Source of the DNA: Streptococcus cristatus
Lineage (GTDB): Bacteria; Bacillota; Bacilli; Lactobacillales; Streptococcaceae
Assembly (NCBI RefSeq): GCF_003943515.1
Contig: NZ_RJPT01000001.1
Location: 1-64,000 of the forward strand
DNA: 64,000 nt
Direction of reading: 5' to 3'
The notes under the pieces were generated by a model. It had not been told where the DNA came from. It was given only the letters and a program-made list of their open reading frames with translations, and made no database searches. Below, piece after piece: positions 36,270 to 47,860 of the stretch (within the stretch, counting starts at the first letter, position 1; every line of letters begins with the position of its first letter). The translations under genes and the position numbers were made by a program.

Positions 36270-38864
36270 ATGGAAAAAATCAGATATTTTTTTAAGAAAA
36301 ATTGGCTTTATTTTGCTTCCTTCATCTTACCTTTTCTCATTATGTTTTTTATTTATCTGAGTCAAGGTATTTACTGGGGTAGCGATATTTCGCCGCTTCT
36401 TGGAGACGGCTTCCATCAATATGTCGTATTTGATACGACATTGAGAAATATCCTTCATGGAACGGATAGTCTTTTTTACACATTTTCGAGTGGATTAGGG
36501 CAAAATTTTTATGCTCTCTCCAGCTATTATCTAGGAAGTTTCCTTTCTCCCTTCGTCTACTTTTTCGATTTAAAATCAATGCCGGATGCGGTCTACTTGT
36601 TTACTCTTATTAAGTTTGGCTTGATTGGCTTGACAACTTGTATCAGTATTAAAGGGATCTTTAAAAGAATTCCAGAAACACTAATCTTGATTCTGTCAAC
36701 TTCCTTTGCCTTGATGAGTTTCTCAGTTAGTCAACTAGAAATAAAAACTTGGTTAGATGTATTTATACTGGTACCTCTTATCATATTTGGTTTACACAAG
36801 TTGATGAATGGACAAGGGAGATTTTTGTACTTTACAAGCTTGTCAATCCTCTTTATCCAAAATTATTATTTTGGTTATATGATGGCCCTGTTTTTAGTTC
36901 TTTGGTACCTTGTTCAGCTTTCTTGGGACTTTAAGGTCAGGATTCAGTCTCTCCCTGATTTTGCTATCGTGTCAATATTAGCAGGCCTTACTAGTCTAAT
37001 TATGATTTTGCCGACTTATTTAGATCTGAGTTCACATGGTGAAACCTTGACAAAGGTTGAAGACTTGTTTACTGAAAAAAGTTGGTACTTAGATGTTTTT
37101 GCTAAAAATTTTGTAGGAAGTTTTGATACGACTAAGTATGGATCCATTCCTATGATTTATGTTGGCCTATTTCCTCTCATTTTAAGTATCTTATTTTTCA
37201 CGATAAAAAGTATTAAGCTTCGAGTGAAACTGGCCTACATTTTCTTGATTGGTATTTTTATAGTGAGTTTTCGACTGCAGTATTTGGATTTGCTTTGGCA
37301 AGGAATGCATGCGCCAAATATGTTTTTACATCGCTATTCTTGGCTCTTTTGTCTTCTTGTCATTTTGATGGCTGCAGAAACGCTCAATCGTTTGGAGGAA
37401 GTTAAGTGGAGACAAGTATTCCTTAGCTTTCTGCTCATTTCTTTTGGTTTTCTAGCCACTTTGTACTATAGAAAACACTATGATTTTCTTGGTCCTGAAA
37501 ATTATATTTTTACATTAGAGTTCTTCTTTGCCTATCTTTTAATCTGCTTTGCTTTTATTCGATGTCACGTTAGGCAGAGTATGTTTACACTATCTTTACT
37601 GTTTTTTGTGATTTTTGAGCTTACCTTAAACTCTTATTATCAGGTTGATGGAATTGCTAAAGAATGGGTCTTTGCAAGTCGTTCGTCCTATTCGAAAAAG
37701 ATGAACGAAATTGACAGTCTTGTCAATTATAGTAAGAAAGAAAACAGAGATTTCTTTCGAACAGAGAGGCTTGATCCTCAGACTGGGAATGACAGTATGA
37801 AATTTAATTATAATGGAATTTCTCAATTCTCATCAGTCAGAAACACGCAAGCAAGCTCGACTTTAGATAAATTAGGTTTTAAATCGGCAGGAACTAATCT
37901 CAATCTCCGCTATCAAAATAATACTATTTTGATGGATAGTATCTTTGCTGTAAAGTATAATTTGTCTGAAAAAGATCCACAGAAATTTGGTTTTTCTGCA
38001 GAGAAGACTGAGCGGTCAATGACACTGTATGAAAATAATTATGCTTTGGGCTTAGCTTTCTTAACCAATGATGTTTACAAAGATGTCAAGTTCACTAATT
38101 TGACGCTTGACAATCAGACTGCCTTTTTAAATCAATTATCAGGATTGAAGCATAAATATTATGAGCGAATTTCTATAGCTGCTAATGAGGAAGAAACTGA
38201 AGGGAAAGTAACTGCAAGCATCGAAAATGACGCTCAATTAAGCTATGCTAGCCGTACTTACACAATTGATGTGCCTGCAGGTAGTCAAGTCTATGCCAAC
38301 CTTTCAGATCTTGATTTTTCAAACGATAATCAAACGGATGTCAATATCACTGTAAATGGAATCACGAATCGTTACCCGACCCATAATGTTTTTACATTTT
38401 TGAATATTGGCTACTTTAATGAAGCACAGACGGTTTCTATTCAATTTTCTTTTCCAGAGAATCGAACTGTTTCTTTTAAGCAACCAGAGTTTTTCTCTGT
38501 GGATGTAAACAAATATCAGCAACTCATAAGTAAATTGAAAGAACAAGAAGTTTCTGTGACGACAAAATCTAATACGGTAACGGTTGATTATCATGCGGAT
38601 AGAGATAGTTCTCTCTTCTTCACCATTCCTTATGATAAGGGCTGGACAGCTAGTGTAGATGGCAAGAAGGTACCGTTAAAACGTGCGCAGAATGGTTTTA
38701 TGAAACTCGATGTGAGCAGAGGAGCAGGTAGAGTTACCTTATCATTTGTTCCAAGGGGATTAAAGGAAGGAACTGCAGCTTTCATTTTAGGAATAGTTTT
38801 ATTTTTCTTCTATGATAGAGTTCGATTTAAATGGAGCAAAAAACATAGGGAGAGTTCAGTATAG
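36270..38864 (+). CDS. YfhO-family polytopic membrane protein
   Basis: An 864-residue protein with about 12-13 membrane helices in the first 460 residues, a large extracytoplasmic region (about 470-830) and one final helix ending with basic residues. The YfhO hallmarks YWGSDISPLLGDGFHQYV, the 'FSSGLGQNFYALSSYYLGSFLSP' region and HAPNMFLHRYSW are present. Members are GT-C-type glycosyltransferases; B. subtilis YfhO glycosylates lipoteichoic acid. The substrate here is an inference. The ATG lacks a clear ribosome site. Confidence 0.82.
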   Translation: MEKIRYFFKKNWLYFASFILPFLIMFFIYLSQGIYWGSDISPLLGDGFHQYVVFDTTLRNILHGTDSLFYTFSSGLGQNFYALSSYYLGSFLSPFVYFFDLKSMPDAVYLFTLIKFGLIGLTTCISIKGIFKRIPETLILILSTSFALMSFSVSQLEIKTWLDVFILVPLIIFGLHKLMNGQGRFLYFTSLSILFIQNYYFGYMMALFLVLWYLVQLSWDFKVRIQSLPDFAIVSILAGLTSLIMILPTYLDLSSHGETLTKVEDLFTEKSWYLDVFAKNFVGSFDTTKYGSIPMIYVGLFPLILSILFFTIKSIKLRVKLAYIFLIGIFIVSFRLQYLDLLWQGMHAPNMFLHRYSWLFCLLVILMAAETLNRLEEVKWRQVFLSFLLISFGFLATLYYRKHYDFLGPENYIFTLEFFFAYLLICFAFIRCHVRQSMFTLSLLFFVIFELTLNSYYQVDGIAKEWVFASRSSYSKKMNEIDSLVNYSKKENRDFFRTERLDPQTGNDSMKFNYNGISQFSSVRNTQASSTLDKLGFKSAGTNLNLRYQNNTILMDSIFAVKYNLSEKDPQKFGFSAEKTERSMTLYENNYALGLAFLTNDVYKDVKFTNLTLDNQTAFLNQLSGLKHKYYERISIAANEEETEGKVTASIENDAQLSYASRTYTIDVPAGSQVYANLSDLDFSNDNQTDVNITVNGITNRYPTHNVFTFLNIGYFNEAQTVSIQFSFPENRTVSFKQPEFFSVDVNKYQQLISKLKEQEVSVTTKSNTVTVDYHADRDSSLFFTIPYDKGWTASVDGKKVPLKRAQNGFMKLDVSRGAGRVTLSFVPRGLKEGTAAFILGIVLFFFYDRVRFKWSKKHRESSV

Positions 38865-39009
38865 CCTTTACATCCATCAAAAAACTTTAGAATATAGGTC
38901 TGTTTTTACAAGTTCTTCAATAGTCTGTAATATAATTCATCAAAGTAATAAGGTTCTGTAATACTTTTGCTTTAGGATAGATATATCACAGAAAAGGAGA
39001 ATTCTAAAC

Positions 39010-39546
39010 ATGAATTTGTATTTTAAAAGTAGAATGATGCGAGCAGGCTTGCTCAGTTTGATGGCAGGAGCTGCTGTTTTGCTTCCGATTGTAGCCAATG
39101 CAGAAAGTTATACTGTCAAGTCAGGTGACACCTTGTCAGCGATTGCTGTTTCTCATCAGACGACTATTGACAAGATTGCGCAAAAAAACAAGATTAGCAA
39201 TATCAATCTGATTAGTGTTGGTCAGATTTTAGAGCTGGACGATAATGTGTCTGAGCAAATGACTGTTGAAAAATCAGATAAGACTGAAGAAACAGTGGCG
39301 AGACCAAGTTCTGGCTTGAGTGCTGAGGATGCAGAAGCTAAGGAGTGGATTGCTCAAAAAGAGTCTAGCGGCAGTTATACAGCGCAAAATGGGCAATACT
39401 ATGGTCGCTATCAGTTGACTATCACCTATCTAAATGGAGATTTATCACCAGAAAATCAAGAGAAGACAGCGGATGCTTATGTAGCAGGTCGCTATGGCTC
39501 ATGGTCGGCTGCTAAAAATTTCTGGTTAGCAAATGGCTGGTATTAA
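39010..39546 (+). CDS. Secreted LysM protein, short, with APF-like C-terminus
   Basis: A 178-residue exported protein with a signal peptide (cleavage near VANA-ES), a LysM domain (about 33-76, YTVKSGDTLSAIAVSHQ), an acidic Ser/Thr linker and a C-terminal domain resembling aggregation-promoting or lysozyme-like factors ('AKEWIAQKESSGSY', 'YYGRYQLTITYL', ending WLANGWY). The Glu in QKESSG is the probable catalytic residue. It has an AAAGGAGA site. Its LysM domain is clearly related to that of the protein at 22624-23283. Confidence 0.82.
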   Translation: MNLYFKSRMMRAGLLSLMAGAAVLLPIVANAESYTVKSGDTLSAIAVSHQTTIDKIAQKNKISNINLISVGQILELDDNVSEQMTVEKSDKTEETVARPSSGLSAEDAEAKEWIAQKESSGSYTAQNGQYYGRYQLTITYLNGDLSPENQEKTADAYVAGRYGSWSAAKNFWLANGWY

Positions 39547-39572
39547 AACTTTATTTAGAAATATGTTTAGAG

Positions 39573-39605
39573 GGACTGGAATTTGCATTCTAGTTCCTTT
39601 TTTAT
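39573..39605 (+). terminator. LysM gene terminator
   Basis: GGGACTGGAAT and ATTCTAGTTCC form an imperfect stem followed by six Ts. Confidence 0.75.
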
Positions 39606-39653
39606 AATTATTAGTACATTTTTGTTTGGAATATGATATTTTGCATCAAGGTA

Positions 39654-39680
39654 TTTACAATACTGTAAATTTACTTGACA
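39654..39680. repeat. TTTACA-N4-TGTAAA palindrome and TTGACA, upstream of mnmA
   Basis: TTTACA 39654, TGTAAA 39664 and TTGACA 39675 are spaced 10 and 11 bp. The first two form a 16-bp inverted repeat. Confidence 0.45.
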
Positions 39681-39717
39681 ACTTATAAAGCTCATCAGAT
39701 TGAGCAAAGGTTATTCG

Positions 39718-39746
39718 TTGTTCTCCTTGCTAAATCATGCTATAAT
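39718..39746 (+). promoter_or_regulatory. mnmA promoter
   Basis: TTGTTC (39718-39723) and TATAAT (39741-39746) are 17 bp apart. Confidence 0.7.
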
Positions 39747-39760
39747 AGACCTTGCTCAAG

Positions 39761-40950
<1,190 letters not shown>

Positions 40951-40971
40951 GTAACTACAAGAGGAACGAGA

Positions 40972-41403
40972 ATGTTTCAATTTTTTAAGAAAAAGACTGA
41001 TAAGAAGGACAGACTTGAAACTCTTTCTGACTACAAGAAGCAGTATTTGCATGAAAAAACGACAGAATCTATAGAGGCATTATTTAAGGTATTAAAGCAA
41101 TCTAAGGTTTGGGTTCCCTTCAATGCTTATCTGATAGATGAAAGTGAAGGTCAAGAAGGTGTTCGCCTAAAACCCGATATTCTGCAAAAGGGAGATGATT
41201 ATTTCTATCCCTGTTTCTCAAACGAGCAAGAGATTCCAAAAGAATACTATGATCGCTTTTCTTGGTTGCAACTGCCTGTCACAGATTGTTTGTTTGCAGT
41301 TGAAGGCAGAGGGAGATTTCCATTAAGAGGGATTGTTCTAGACGCATTCTCTGAATCTGTCGAGATTGATAAAGAAGCTTTTGAAGCGATTCGCCAATCT
41401 TAG
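40972..41403 (+). CDS. SseB-like domain protein
   Basis: A 143-residue soluble protein. The region 'VWVPFNAYLIDESEG...LKPDILQKGDDYFYPCFSNEQEIP' resembles the SseB N-terminal domain, a family of unknown biochemical function. The N-terminus is short and basic (MFQFFKKKTDKK). The ATG has an AAGAGGAACG site and lies 21 bp after mnmA. The assignment is by pattern only. Confidence 0.6.
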   Translation: MFQFFKKKTDKKDRLETLSDYKKQYLHEKTTESIEALFKVLKQSKVWVPFNAYLIDESEGQEGVRLKPDILQKGDDYFYPCFSNEQEIPKEYYDRFSWLQLPVTDCLFAVEGRGRFPLRGIVLDAFSESVEIDKEAFEAIRQS

Positions 41404-41413
41404 TTGCTTTAGA

Positions 41414-41441
41414 TTGACAATTCAACATAATTTGCTAAAAT
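41414..41441 (+). promoter_or_regulatory. mnmG promoter
   Basis: TTGACA (41414-41419) and TAAAAT (41436-41441) are 16 bp apart, about 110 bp before the mnmG start. Confidence 0.7.
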
Positions 41442-41447
41442 AAGATA

Positions 41448-41549
41448 AGCAATACCTATGATGGTCAAAGCTCATGGATGTTGCAGGCTTTTTTGCCCTG
41501 CACTTCTAGAGACTTGGCCTTTTTTGGTGAAAAAATGAAGGAAAAAGAA
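41448..41549 (+). promoter_or_regulatory. structured mnmG leader, candidate attenuator
   Basis: The leader of about 100 nt holds an inner hairpin TGCAGGC-tttttt-GCCCTGCA and flanking segments GGTCAAAGCTC and GAGACTTGGCC that can pair, followed by TTTTTTGG. This is the shape of an intrinsic terminator just before the mnmG ribosome site. No known riboswitch class was recognised. Confidence 0.4.
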
Positions 41550-43460
41550 ATGACACACAATTTTACTGAAAGTTATGATGTTATCGTGATTGGAGCGGGG
41601 CATGCTGGGGTAGAAGCTTCTCTGGCTGCCAGTCGCATGGGATGTAAAGTTCTGCTAGCAACTATCAATATTGAGATGCTGGCTTTTATGCCTTGTAATC
41701 CATCTATTGGAGGGTCTGCAAAAGGCATTGTTGTCCGTGAAGTAGATGCTTTGGGCGGGGAGATGGCTAAGAATATCGATAAGAGCTATATTCAGATGAA
41801 AATGCTCAACACGGGTAAGGGACCTGCAGTTCGGGCTCTTCGGGCGCAGGCAGATAAAGAGCTCTATTCTAAAGAAATGCGCAAGACTGTTGAAAATCAA
41901 GAAAATTTGACTTTGCGACAAACCATGATTAATGAAATCTTGGTTGAAGATGGTAAAGTAATTGGTGTTAAAACAGCGACGCAACAGGAATATGCAGCTA
42001 AAGCTGTCATTGTTACAACTGGAACAGCTTTGCGGGGAGAAATTATCATTGGTGATCTCAAGTATTCATCTGGTCCAAACCATAGCTTGGCAGCCATTCC
42101 TTTAGCAGATAACCTGCGGGATCTAGGCTTTGAAATTGGCCGTTTTAAAACTGGAACGCCTCCACGTGTTAAGGCATCATCGATCAATTATGATGTGACC
42201 GAGATTCAGCCAGGTGATGAAAAGGCCAATCATTTTTCATACACATCTCGTGATGAAGACTATGTGAAAGATCAAGTGCCTTGCTGGTTGACTTATACCA
42301 ATGCAGAAAGTCATGAAATTATCCAAAATAACCTGCACCGGGCTCCTATGTTTTCAGGTATCGTTAAAGGAGTAGGGCCTCGCTATTGTCCATCTATTGA
42401 GGATAAGATCGTCCGTTTTGCGGATAAGGAACGCCACCAGCTTTTCTTAGAGCCTGAGGGTCGTGATACGGAAGAAGTTTATGTGCAGGGGCTGTCAACT
42501 AGTCTGCCAGAAGATGTACAGAAGGACTTGGTTCACTCTATCAAAGGTTTAGAAAATGCTGAGATGATGCGGACAGGCTATGCCATTGAGTACGATATGA
42601 TTATGCCTCACCAGTTGCGGGCAACCTTGGAAACTAAGAAAATTTCAGGGCTCTTTACAGCAGGTCAGACCAATGGGACTTCTGGTTATGAAGAAGCCGC
42701 TGGTCAAGGGATTATTGCTGGGATTAATGCGGCCTTGAAGATCCAAGGTAAGCCAGAGTTGATCTTGAAGCGTAGTGATGGTTACATTGGAGTCATGATT
42801 GATGATTTGGTGACCAAGGGGACTGTAGAACCCTATCGACTCTTGACTAGCCGAGCGGAGTACCGTTTGATTCTCCGCCATGACAATGCTGATATGCGTT
42901 TGACAGAGATTGGCCGAGAAATTGGTCTGGTAGATGATGAGCGCTGGGCTCGTTTCGAGATTAAAAAGAATCAATTTGACAACGAGATGAAGCGCTTGGA
43001 ATCCATCAAATTGAAACCTGTCAAGGAAACCAATGCTAAGATAGAAGCGCTTGGCTTTAAAGCTCTGACAGATGCAGTGACAGCCAAAGAATTTATGCGG
43101 CGACCGGAAGTGTCTTATCAAGATGTGGTTCAATTCATTGGTCCAGCGGCAGAAGAATTGGATGAAAAGATTATCGAGCTAATTGAGACAGAGATTAAGT
43201 ACGAAGGCTATATTTCTAAAGCTCTTGATCAGGTTGAGAAGATGAAACGTATGGAAGAAAAGCGGATTCCAGCCAATATTGACTGGGATGATATTGACTC
43301 GATTGCGACAGAGGCGCGTCAGAAGTTCAAGAAAATCAATCCAGAAACGATTGGTCAAGCCAGCCGTATTTCGGGTGTCAATCCAGCAGATATTTCTATT
43401 TTGATGGTTTACTTAGAAGGAAAGTCTAGAAGCATTTCTAAAAACAAAGCAAAATCATAG
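41550..43460 (+). CDS. mnmG: tRNA uridine-5-carboxymethylaminomethyl modification enzyme MnmG
   Basis: The FAD-dependent partner of MnmE for the C5 modification of U34. The 636 residues include the FAD motif GAGHAGVEA (about 14-22), the GidA signatures [11 protein letters not shown] and GYEEAAGQG, and a C-terminal helical MnmE/tRNA-binding region. The start at 41550 has AAGGA and aligns with homologues; methionines up to 72 bp upstream fall in the leader. Confidence 0.97.
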   Translation: MTHNFTESYDVIVIGAGHAGVEASLAASRMGCKVLLATINIEMLAFMPCNPSIGGSAKGIVVREVDALGGEMAKNIDKSYIQMKMLNTGKGPAVRALRAQADKELYSKEMRKTVENQENLTLRQTMINEILVEDGKVIGVKTATQQEYAAKAVIVTTGTALRGEIIIGDLKYSSGPNHSLAAIPLADNLRDLGFEIGRFKTGTPPRVKASSINYDVTEIQPGDEKANHFSYTSRDEDYVKDQVPCWLTYTNAESHEIIQNNLHRAPMFSGIVKGVGPRYCPSIEDKIVRFADKERHQLFLEPEGRDTEEVYVQGLSTSLPEDVQKDLVHSIKGLENAEMMRTGYAIEYDMIMPHQLRATLETKKISGLFTAGQTNGTSGYEEAAGQGIIAGINAALKIQGKPELILKRSDGYIGVMIDDLVTKGTVEPYRLLTSRAEYRLILRHDNADMRLTEIGREIGLVDDERWARFEIKKNQFDNEMKRLESIKLKPVKETNAKIEALGFKALTDAVTAKEFMRRPEVSYQDVVQFIGPAAEELDEKIIELIETEIKYEGYISKALDQVEKMKRMEEKRIPANIDWDDIDSIATEARQKFKKINPETIGQASRISGVNPADISILMVYLEGKSRSISKNKAKS

Positions 43461-43467
43461 CCATATT

Positions 43468-43499
43468 AACGTACTATCTTATTGATAGTACGTTTTTTT
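43468..43499 (+). terminator. mnmG terminator
   Basis: CGTACTATC and GATAGTACG with loop TTATT are followed by seven Ts. Confidence 0.92.
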
Positions 43500-43728
43500 G
43501 AATAATTTACAGAATTGTAAATACCTGTTTACAAAAAAACTCTTTTATATAGAGAAATATTTACAACTACTGTCAACTTTTTGTTTAATAAATTTTACAA
43601 GATTTACACATATTGTAAATTGATTATGAATGCTTATTTGAGAATAGATCTGGGATTTGAGTCTTTCTTGCTTTACAAGTATTCAAGGGCGGTGAAAACT
43701 CGCTTTTTTTAAGAAAATATGGTAAAAT
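43500..43728. repeat. mnmG-gdpP spacer with the largest TTTACA/TGTAAA array
   Basis: Hexamers start at 43506 (TTTACA), 43516 (TGTAAA), 43528, 43560, 43571 (TGTCAA), 43594, 43603 and 43614 (TGTAAA). Most intervals are close to one or a few helical turns. Seven exact TTTACA/TGTAAA copies occur in about 115 bp. The spacer ends with an extended -10 TGGTAAAAT (TAAAAT 43723-43728) for gdpP. No gene is visible. Confidence 0.6.
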
Positions 43729-43749
43729 GGCGCAATAAGAGGTTTTTTA

Positions 43750-45735
43750 ATGAAAAGAATTCGTTTTTCCCCGAGCCACTTTGCGATAGTGGGGGTTACT
43801 TCCTTTATCATATTAGCTATTTGTCTACGCCTTTTTGGTGATAGTTTGCCTATGCTGGTGTCTCTTTTCATAGTGCTGGCGCTTTTAGTTTGGCTATTTA
43901 TTCAGCAGCAAAGAGTGACTGAATTGGACGAGCTTGAGCAGATTCGCTATGTCAATCATCAAGCAGAGGGAAGTTTAGCTTCTTTGTTGGATAAGATGCC
44001 AGTTGGTGTGATTAAAATCAATGAAAATAGTGGAGATGTGGACTGGTTCAATCCTTATGCTGAATTGATTTTTACAACGGATGATGGGGAGCTAAATAGT
44101 GATCTCCTTCAGGAAATTATCCAGCTTGCTGCTTCGAAATCGGGTAGCTACGCAACAGTAGGAGATAACCAGTATTCTGTTTACTTTGATTCAGCTTCTA
44201 GTGTCCTGTACTTTTTTGATGCATCAAGTGAGTATGAAGCAACAGTTGGGCTCGTTACGACGCGACCAGTTATCGGTGTTGTCTCAGTTGATAATTATGA
44301 TGATTTAGAAGATGCTGTATCAGATTCAGATATCAGCCATATCAATAGCTTTGTAGCTAACTTTGTAGCAGAGTTTTCTGAGCAATTTCATATGTTCTAC
44401 CGTCGGGTGGGAATGGATCGTTATTATCTTTTCACGGATTATACGGTTTTGGAACAACTGATGGATAGTAAATTTTCGATCATTGATCAATTTCGGACAG
44501 AAGCCAAGAATCGAAAACTTCCCCTGACGCTTAGTATGGGCTTTTCTTACGGAGATGGTAAGCATGATGAAATTGGTAAGATTGCCCTCCTTAATCTTAA
44601 CCTAGCTGAGGTCCGGGGTGGTGACCAAGCGGTTGTCAAAGAGAATGACGAGACCAAGAATCCAGTTTATTTTGGTGGTGGAACGGCTGCATCTGTCAAA
44701 CGTACACGTACGCGTACGAGGGCTATGATGGCGGCTATTTCAGATAAAATCAAGAGTGTGGATCAAGTTTTTGTGGTTGGTCATCGCAATCTTGATTTGG
44801 ATGCCTTAGGCTCCGCGGTGGGTATGCAGCTTTTTGCTAGCAATATCATTGAGAAAGCCTATGTTGTGTATGATGACCAACAGATGGGTTCAGATATCTA
44901 TCGCTCTATTCAAAAATTGACGTCGGAAGGCGCTGATTATCTTTTGTCGATTTCGGAAGCCATGAACCGAGTGACCAGTCGTTCTCTCTTGATAATGGTG
45001 GACCACTCGAAGCTGGCCTTAACGCTTTCAAGGGAATTATTTGACCGATTTAGTCAGACGATTGTGGTGGATCATCACCGCCGTGATGAGGATTTCCCTG
45101 AAAATGCAGTTATCGCCTATATCGAAAGTGGGGCCAGCAGTGCCAGCGAATTGGTAACGGAGCTGATTCAGTTTCAAAATTCCAAGAAGAATCGCCTGAA
45201 TAAAATTCAAGCCAGCCTGCTTATGGCTGGGATTATGCTGGATACCAAGAAATTCACTTCCAGAGTGACCAGTCGAACCTTTGATGTAGCCAGTTATTTG
45301 CGGGCTCGGGGCAGTGACAGTGTAGTCATTCAGGATATTTCTTCGACGAATTTTGAAGAGTATCGAGCAGTCAATGAGCTGATTTTGACAGGTAAGAAGC
45401 TTTTGCCAAATGTGATTGTAGCAGCGGGTGCTGAAAATGCTAGCTATGATACAGTCGTCATTAGTAAGGCAGCTGACACCATGCTTGCCATGTCAGGCAT
45501 TGAAGCAACCTTTGTGGTCAGCAGGAATACCGAGGGTTATGTATCCATTTCAGCTCGTAGTCGCAGTAAGATCAATGTTCAGCGGATTATGGAGAAAATG
45601 GGTGGTGGCGGCCACTTTAATCTAGCAGCAGCACAAGTTAGCGATCAAACGGTTGCTGAAGTCACTCAACGTCTAAATCAAGAGATTATGGATCAAGTGA
45701 TGGATAATGAGGAATCAATAGAAAAGGAGAAATAA
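43750..45735 (+). CDS. gdpP: c-di-AMP phosphodiesterase GdpP
   Basis: Degrades the essential second messenger c-di-AMP, which controls potassium and osmolyte balance and wall stress. The 661-residue protein has two membrane helices (about 12-52), a PAS-like domain, a degenerate GGDEF domain (about 170-305), and DHH/DHHA1 domains with [13 protein letters not shown] (about 345) and VDHHRRDED (about 444), then [12 protein letters not shown]. It forms an operon with rplI (1 bp apart), as in other Firmicutes. Confidence 0.95.
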   Translation: MKRIRFSPSHFAIVGVTSFIILAICLRLFGDSLPMLVSLFIVLALLVWLFIQQQRVTELDELEQIRYVNHQAEGSLASLLDKMPVGVIKINENSGDVDWFNPYAELIFTTDDGELNSDLLQEIIQLAASKSGSYATVGDNQYSVYFDSASSVLYFFDASSEYEATVGLVTTRPVIGVVSVDNYDDLEDAVSDSDISHINSFVANFVAEFSEQFHMFYRRVGMDRYYLFTDYTVLEQLMDSKFSIIDQFRTEAKNRKLPLTLSMGFSYGDGKHDEIGKIALLNLNLAEVRGGDQAVVKENDETKNPVYFGGGTAASVKRTRTRTRAMMAAISDKIKSVDQVFVVGHRNLDLDALGSAVGMQLFASNIIEKAYVVYDDQQMGSDIYRSIQKLTSEGADYLLSISEAMNRVTSRSLLIMVDHSKLALTLSRELFDRFSQTIVVDHHRRDEDFPENAVIAYIESGASSASELVTELIQFQNSKKNRLNKIQASLLMAGIMLDTKKFTSRVTSRTFDVASYLRARGSDSVVIQDISSTNFEEYRAVNELILTGKKLLPNVIVAAGAENASYDTVVISKAADTMLAMSGIEATFVVSRNTEGYVSISARSRSKINVQRIMEKMGGGGHFNLAAAQVSDQTVAEVTQRLNQEIMDQVMDNEESIEKEK

Positions 45736-45736
45736 A

Positions 45737-46189
45737 ATGAAAGTTATTTTTTTAGAGGATGTAAAAGGAAAAGGGAAAAAAGGGGAAATCAAGGAAGTAC
45801 CTACTGGCTATGCTCAAAATTTCCTGATTAAGAAAAATCTGGCTAAGGAAGCCAATGCGCAAGCTATCGGTGAGCTGAGAGGAAAGCAAAAATCTCAAGA
45901 AAAAGCCCACGCAGAAATGGTAGCAGAGGCTCAAGCTATCAAAGCTAAGTTGGAAGAAGAAGCAACGGTCGTGGCTTTTACAGAGAAAGTCGGACCAGAC
46001 GGACGGACTTTCGGTTCGATTACCAACAAAAAAATTGCTGATGAACTACAAAAGCAATTTGGTCTAAAAATTGATAAACGGAATATCAAGGTTGATTCTC
46101 CCATTCGTTCGATTGGTTTGATTGATGTTCCTGTAAAGATTTACCAAGATGTGACAAGTGTGATTCGCCTGCGGGTTACGGAAGGGTAG
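45737..46189 (+). CDS. rplI: 50S ribosomal protein L9
   Basis: The 150-residue two-domain L9 begins [21 protein letters not shown], with the long connecting helix and a C-terminal domain. It lies 1 bp after gdpP and 26 bp before the helicase gene. Confidence 0.98.
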   Translation: MKVIFLEDVKGKGKKGEIKEVPTGYAQNFLIKKNLAKEANAQAIGELRGKQKSQEKAHAEMVAEAQAIKAKLEEEATVVAFTEKVGPDGRTFGSITNKKIADELQKQFGLKIDKRNIKVDSPIRSIGLIDVPVKIYQDVTSVIRLRVTEG

Positions 46190-46215
46190 AAAGGGAATAA
46201 AGGAAGGATTCACCT

Positions 46216-47571
46216 ATGGCAGAGATTGATGAGTTGCGAGCTCAGCCTCAAGATATTTTAGCAGAGCAGTCTGTACTAGGGGCCATTTTCATCGATGAGA
46301 GCAAACTGGTCTTTGTCCGTGAATATATTGAGCCTGGGGATTTCTTTAAATATGCCCATCGGCTGATTTTTAAGGCTATGATTGACTTGGCGGATCGTGG
46401 GGATGCTATCGATGCGACCACCGTTCGCAATATTTTGGATAGCCAAGGAGACTTGCAGAATATTGGTGGCTTGAGCTATCTGGTGGAGGTCGTTAATTCT
46501 GTGCCGACTTCTGCCAATGCAGAGTACTATGCCAAGATCGTCTCTGAAAAAGCAATCTTACGCCGCTTGATTTCACGCTTGACAGAATCCATCAACCAAG
46601 CCTATGATGGGGAAAGACCATCCGAGGAAATCATTGCAGGAGCAGAAAAGGCTCTGATTGATGTCAGCGAAACGGCCAGCCGCAGTGGGTTTAAAAATAT
46701 TCAAGATATTCTAAATCTTAACTTTGCTAATCTAGAAGCCCGTTCTCAGCAAACTACTGATATTACAGGGATTGCGACGGGTTACCGTGAGTTGGATAAG
46801 ATGACGACGGGCTTGCACGAAGAAGAGTTAATCATCCTAGCTGCTCGTCCAGCGGTCGGTAAGACAGCCTTTGCCCTCAATATCGCCCAGAATATCGGGA
46901 CTAAGCTGGATAAGACAGTGGCTATCTTCTCTCTAGAAATGGGGGCAGAGAGCCTGGTCGACCGGATGCTGGCTTCAGAAGGAGTGATTAATTCTCACTC
47001 CATTCGTACGGGGCAACTAACAGATGAAGAGTGGCAGAAATATACCATTGCGACGGCTAATCTGGCCAATGCGAGTATCTATATTGATGACACGCCAGGG
47101 ATTCGGATTACGGAGATTCGTTCGCGAGCTCGTAAGTTGTCTCAAGAGACAGGCAATCTTGGTCTGATTTTGATTGACTACCTGCAGCTGATTACAGGAA
47201 CGGGTCGAGAAAACCGTCAACAGGAAGTTTCGGAAATTTCCCGCCAGCTTAAGATTTTAGCGAAGGAGCTCAAGGTGCCGGTTATTGCTCTGAGTCAGCT
47301 CTCGCGTGGCGTGGAGCAGCGGCAGGATAAGCGACCAGTGCTGTCTGATATTCGGGAGTCTGGGTCTATCGAGCAGGATGCGGATATCGTAGCCTTTCTT
47401 TACCGGGATGACTACTATGAACGGGCCGGTGAGGAAGAGGAAGGCATTCCTAACAATAAGGTTGAAGTCATTATTGAGAAAAACCGGAGCGGAGCGCGTG
47501 GTACGGTTGAGCTAATTTTCCAAAAAGAATATAATAAGTTTTCAAGTATTTCTAAAAGAGAGGATGTATAG
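46216..47571 (+). CDS. dnaC: Replicative DNA helicase (DnaB-type; DnaC in Bacillus)
   Basis: The hexameric fork helicase. The 451-residue protein has an N-terminal DnaB domain (about 10-115) and a RecA-like motor with Walker A AARPAVGKTAF (about 210-220), Walker B LILIDYLQLI and 'LSQLSRGVEQR'. It completes a gdpP-rplI-helicase operon. Its stop codon overlaps the ribosome-site region of the veg gene. Confidence 0.96.
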   Translation: MAEIDELRAQPQDILAEQSVLGAIFIDESKLVFVREYIEPGDFFKYAHRLIFKAMIDLADRGDAIDATTVRNILDSQGDLQNIGGLSYLVEVVNSVPTSANAEYYAKIVSEKAILRRLISRLTESINQAYDGERPSEEIIAGAEKALIDVSETASRSGFKNIQDILNLNFANLEARSQQTTDITGIATGYRELDKMTTGLHEEELIILAARPAVGKTAFALNIAQNIGTKLDKTVAIFSLEMGAESLVDRMLASEGVINSHSIRTGQLTDEEWQKYTIATANLANASIYIDDTPGIRITEIRSRARKLSQETGNLGLILIDYLQLITGTGRENRQQEVSEISRQLKILAKELKVPVIALSQLSRGVEQRQDKRPVLSDIRESGSIEQDADIVAFLYRDDYYERAGEEEEGIPNNKVEVIIEKNRSGARGTVELIFQKEYNKFSSISKREDV

Positions 47572-47572
47572 T

Positions 47573-47845
47573 ATGAGTGATGCATTTACAGATGTAGCAA
47601 AAATGAAGAAAATCAAGGAGGACATCAAGGCTCACGAGGGGCAGATGGTAGAGATGACCTTAGAAAATGGCCGTAAGCGCCAAAAAAGCAAACAAGGTCG
47701 CTTGATTGAAGTTTATCCTTCTCTATTTATCGTTGAGTATGAAAATGAAGGGGGGCAGCCGGGTGAAATTGCTAACACCTATGTGGAGTCCTATACTTAC
47801 TCAGATATTTTGACAGAGAAAAATTTAATTCGCTATTTTGACTAA
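47573..47845 (+). CDS. Veg family protein (DUF1021)
   Basis: A 90-residue protein beginning MSDAFTDVAKMKKIKEDIKAH with 'SLFIVEYENEGG' and ending LIRYFD, matching the Veg family of Firmicutes. In B. subtilis Veg stimulates biofilm matrix production. The start at 47573 has AGAGAGGA upstream; an ATG 9 bp earlier is inside the ribosome-site spacer. It is coupled to the helicase gene. Confidence 0.85.
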   Translation: MSDAFTDVAKMKKIKEDIKAHEGQMVEMTLENGRKRQKSKQGRLIEVYPSLFIVEYENEGGQPGEIANTYVESYTYSDILTEKNLIRYFD

Positions 47846-47860
47846 GAATAATAGGTGATT

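Noticed and set aside
41478-41549. 24-codon N-terminal extension of MnmG
   Set aside because: It corresponds to the structured leader; homologues start at MTHNF with AAGGA upstream.
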